This document shows positions 62,188-64,000 of a stretch of DNA of 64,000 nucleotides, piece after piece. A program made the translations under genes and the position numbers. Every line of letters begins with the position of its first letter. Positions within the stretch are counted from its first letter, which is position 1. Below the pieces are notes generated by a model. That model was given only the letters and a program-made list of their open reading frames with translations, searched no databases and had not been told where the DNA came from. The stretch covers positions 1 to 64,000 of the forward strand of contig JBFLXY010000009.1 of NCBI GenBank assembly GCA_040757055.1. Direction: 5' to 3'. This DNA is from JAJZRJ01 sp040757055. GTDB taxonomy: Bacteria > Desulfobacterota > Desulfobulbia > Desulfobulbales > Desulfurivibrionaceae.

Positions 62188-63711
62188 TCATGCCTTTTTT
62201 GTTGCCGGGCTGCCTTCGCCCGACTGGCGGTCCAGGTGGGGTATCAGGAAAACCATGGCCATGCCGGGCAGGGAGAGGAGAAAACTCAGCCCGAAGAAAT
62301 TTGCATAACCCAGCCAGGCAGCGAGAAAACCGCTCAGGATGCCGGCGTAGAGGCCGCTCATGCTCATCAGCCCGGAGCCGATGGCATAGTGGGCGGCCTT
62401 GAACTCCTGGCTGCAGATGCGCATGAGATAGGTCATCAATACAGCGGTGCCCAGGCCGCCGGCGAACTGATCAAAGCCGTGTACGCCGACGACCAGCAGC
62501 AGATCGGCAGTGACGAGCGGGGCGGGCAGGGGATTGCCGGTGTTGGCGGCCAGCGTGCCGGTGAGGTGCCAGGCGAGCGCCATGTAAACCAGGTTGGTAA
62601 CGTTCTGGGCGAGGAGAAAGGGCCAGATCAACCGTTTGAGGCCGTGCCGGGAGATGAGCGCCCCGCCGGCCATGGCCCCGGCAATGGAGGCAGGCAGGCC
62701 GATGCCGCCGGAGATCCAGCCGTAGTGGACCTTGAGCCCGAGATCAATCAGGAAGGGGGAGGCCATGCTGCTCAACATGAATTCGCCGGTGCGGATCAGC
62801 ACGATGAAGGCGAGGATGGCGCCGGTCTTTTCGCGATCCATGAAGGAGATGAAGGCGCCGGCGTAAAAGGATTCGGGCCGGCCCACCAGCCAGGCGTGCA
62901 GCCGTCGGCGGCAGATCAGGAGAAGGATGAGCCCCAGAAAGAGCAGCAGGCCGATCCAGGCGGCAAAGTTCAGGTGGGCGAGCAGAGGGGCCTCCTGCTG
63001 GAGGCGTTGATATGACGCAGATTGCAGGGCGGCCCGCAGGCCGACCAGCGCCAAGGCAAGGGCAGCGGCCTGGCTCACGTATTTGGGCCTGAGCAGGGCA
63101 GGCAGCAGGGCGGCGAGGGGCCGGCGTTCCATCTCGCACCGGGGCAGAAAACGCAGGTGGAAGAAAAAAAAGGCGAGCAGCAGCAGGCCGGCTGCGGCAA
63201 AGGCCAGAGGCCAGCCCAGGGTGGTGCCGAGGGTGACGACAACGCCGGTGCCGGTCATCATGGCGATGCGGTAGGCCATGACCCGATAGCCGAGAAACTT
63301 CGCCTGCCCGGCCAGGTCGAGGGCCTCCAAATAGTAGCCGTCGATGGCGATGTCGTGGGTGGCGGCGAGGCAGCTGCCGGCGAAAAAGAGCGCCACCACC
63401 GCCGGGATCGCCCATGGCAGCGGCGCAGCCAGGGCGGCGGCAAGGATGACCACCACCAGCAGTCCCTGGGTGATGAGCAGCCATTGGCGCTTGGTGCCGA
63501 AATGGTCGAGCTGCGGCGACCAGAGGAATTTCACCGCCCATGGCAGCCCGAAAAGGGAGGTGAGTCCGATGCCTTCCAGGCTCATGCCGCGGTCGCGGAA
63601 AAAGACCGAGGAGACGGTGCGGAAGATGGTGTAGGGAAGCCCCTCGGTGAAGTAGGTGGTGAAGGACCAGAGGAAGGGGGAGAGCGTTCTGGCGCGGTGG
63701 GATTGTTTCAT
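62188..63711 (-). CDS. AmpG-like MFS transporter
   Basis: The product (507 residues) has about 12-14 membrane helices. The N-terminus (PFLWSFTTYFTEGLPYTIFR) and the loop GLPWAVKFLWSPQLDHFGTK are typical of the AmpG/PAT branch of the major facilitator superfamily, which carries muropeptides or acetyl-CoA. No beta-lactamase or amidase gene is adjacent, so the substrate is uncertain. It converges on skp with a gap of about 55 bp. Confidence 0.9.
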   Translation of the reverse strand: MKQSHRARTLSPFLWSFTTYFTEGLPYTIFRTVSSVFFRDRGMSLEGIGLTSLFGLPWAVKFLWSPQLDHFGTKRQWLLITQGLLVVVILAAALAAPLPWAIPAVVALFFAGSCLAATHDIAIDGYYLEALDLAGQAKFLGYRVMAYRIAMMTGTGVVVTLGTTLGWPLAFAAAGLLLLAFFFFHLRFLPRCEMERRPLAALLPALLRPKYVSQAAALALALVGLRAALQSASYQRLQQEAPLLAHLNFAAWIGLLLFLGLILLLICRRRLHAWLVGRPESFYAGAFISFMDREKTGAILAFIVLIRTGEFMLSSMASPFLIDLGLKVHYGWISGGIGLPASIAGAMAGGALISRHGLKRLIWPFLLAQNVTNLVYMALAWHLTGTLAANTGNPLPAPLVTADLLLVVGVHGFDQFAGGLGTAVLMTYLMRICSQEFKAAHYAIGSGLMSMSGLYAGILSGFLAAWLGYANFFGLSFLLSLPGMAMVFLIPHLDRQSGEGSPATKKA

Positions 63712-63888
63712 GTCAGGGCGCCTTGGTGGCGGCGGAAAAAATCCAATTGATTTTTCATCCGTTGCTCATGCTATACTGGAGCCGTCTGGTATCCGAACCC
63801 GGGCCGGCTGCTGGCGTGACCATAGCACTGTCGTCCCAAAACCGCAATCGGCAGCACGGCCTTACCTACGGCACAAAAGGAGCGACCC

Positions 63889-64000
63889 ATGTCCCGTCAG
63901 ATTCTTATCGTTGACCAGTCGACCAGCATGCGGCGGATCATCAAGACCATGATTCTTGCTGAGGTCAATGATGCCGACGTGGCGGAGTCCCATGACGTTG
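63889..64000 (+). CDS. CheY-like response regulator (partial, runs off the window)
   Basis: Thirty-seven codons are visible after AAAAGGAGCG. They begin MSRQILIVDQSTSMRRIIKT, the start of a receiver domain with the acidic pocket D9 but Q10 in place of the usual second acid. The phosphorylated Asp lies beyond the window edge. The partner and output domain are unknown. Confidence 0.82.
   Translation, partial: MSRQILIVDQSTSMRRIIKTMILAEVNDADVAESHDV

Overview
The window reads as a chromosome segment of a high-GC, Gram-negative, largely anaerobic bacterium, most likely a member of the Desulfobacterota (Desulfobulbales-like). This is an inference from gene content: two rubrerythrins beside a PerR-type regulator, a DUF3786 protein with an Fe-S motif, a UGA-containing SelW-like selenoprotein gene, a TIGR02094-type glucan phosphorylase, outer-membrane lipoproteins, Skp and Pal. 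I found no tRNA, rRNA, CRISPR array, IS element or replication origin.

Layout. 0-3.2 kb: the end of a type I restriction locus, with a broken hsdS tail and an intact hsdR. 3.2-11 kb: household genes (SEC-C protein, M48 lipoprotein peptidase, DUF454, DUF3786, GNAT, YaiI, VF530, DEDD exonuclease, RecQ). 11-15.5 kb: a cold-shock gene with a structured leader, a YbiT-type ABC-F protein, and a MacB-like transporter with a lipoprotein. 15.6-21.4 kb: an apparent three-gene surface-sensing unit made of a TPR/beta-barrel outer membrane protein resembling Slam/type XI translocons, a FecR-domain protein ending in a TbpB-like barrel, and a CHASE2 adenylate cyclase. 22-26 kb: copper chaperone and CopA ATPase, then a LysM protein. 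26-33.6 kb: CoaBC, lipoprotein, nitroreductase, TatD, YggS, PTS EIIA, FHA-cyclase, SelW-like selenoprotein, YgiQ radical SAM. 33.6-39.3 kb: a peroxide-defence island (PerR, rubrerythrin, KatG, rubrerythrin, di-haem peroxidase, mini ferritin-like protein) with a PerR-like operator. 39.3-46.7 kb: unknown membrane protein, SelD-associated-type FAD oxidoreductase, PII-like protein, haem-sensing diguanylate cyclase, and a multicopper oxidase fused to a CopB-like outer-membrane barrel. 46.7-49.8 kb: a small accessory patch with an orphan HigA, a solitary integron gene cassette with a recognisable attC, a truncated thioesterase, PhzF, and a toxin-first VapC/antitoxin pair. 49.8-64 kb: ValS, dGTPase, ABC-F, DUF362, PIG-L, PEP-synthase regulator, GlgP, Pal, Skp, an AmpG-like MFS protein and the start of a CheY-like regulator.

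The parts that most deserve attention are the FecR / type XI-like / CHASE2 unit, the UGA-containing SelW-like gene with a SECIS-like hairpin (a conventional reading would miss it), the CopA-CopB-like fusion, and the isolated integron cassette inserted directly behind a -10 element.
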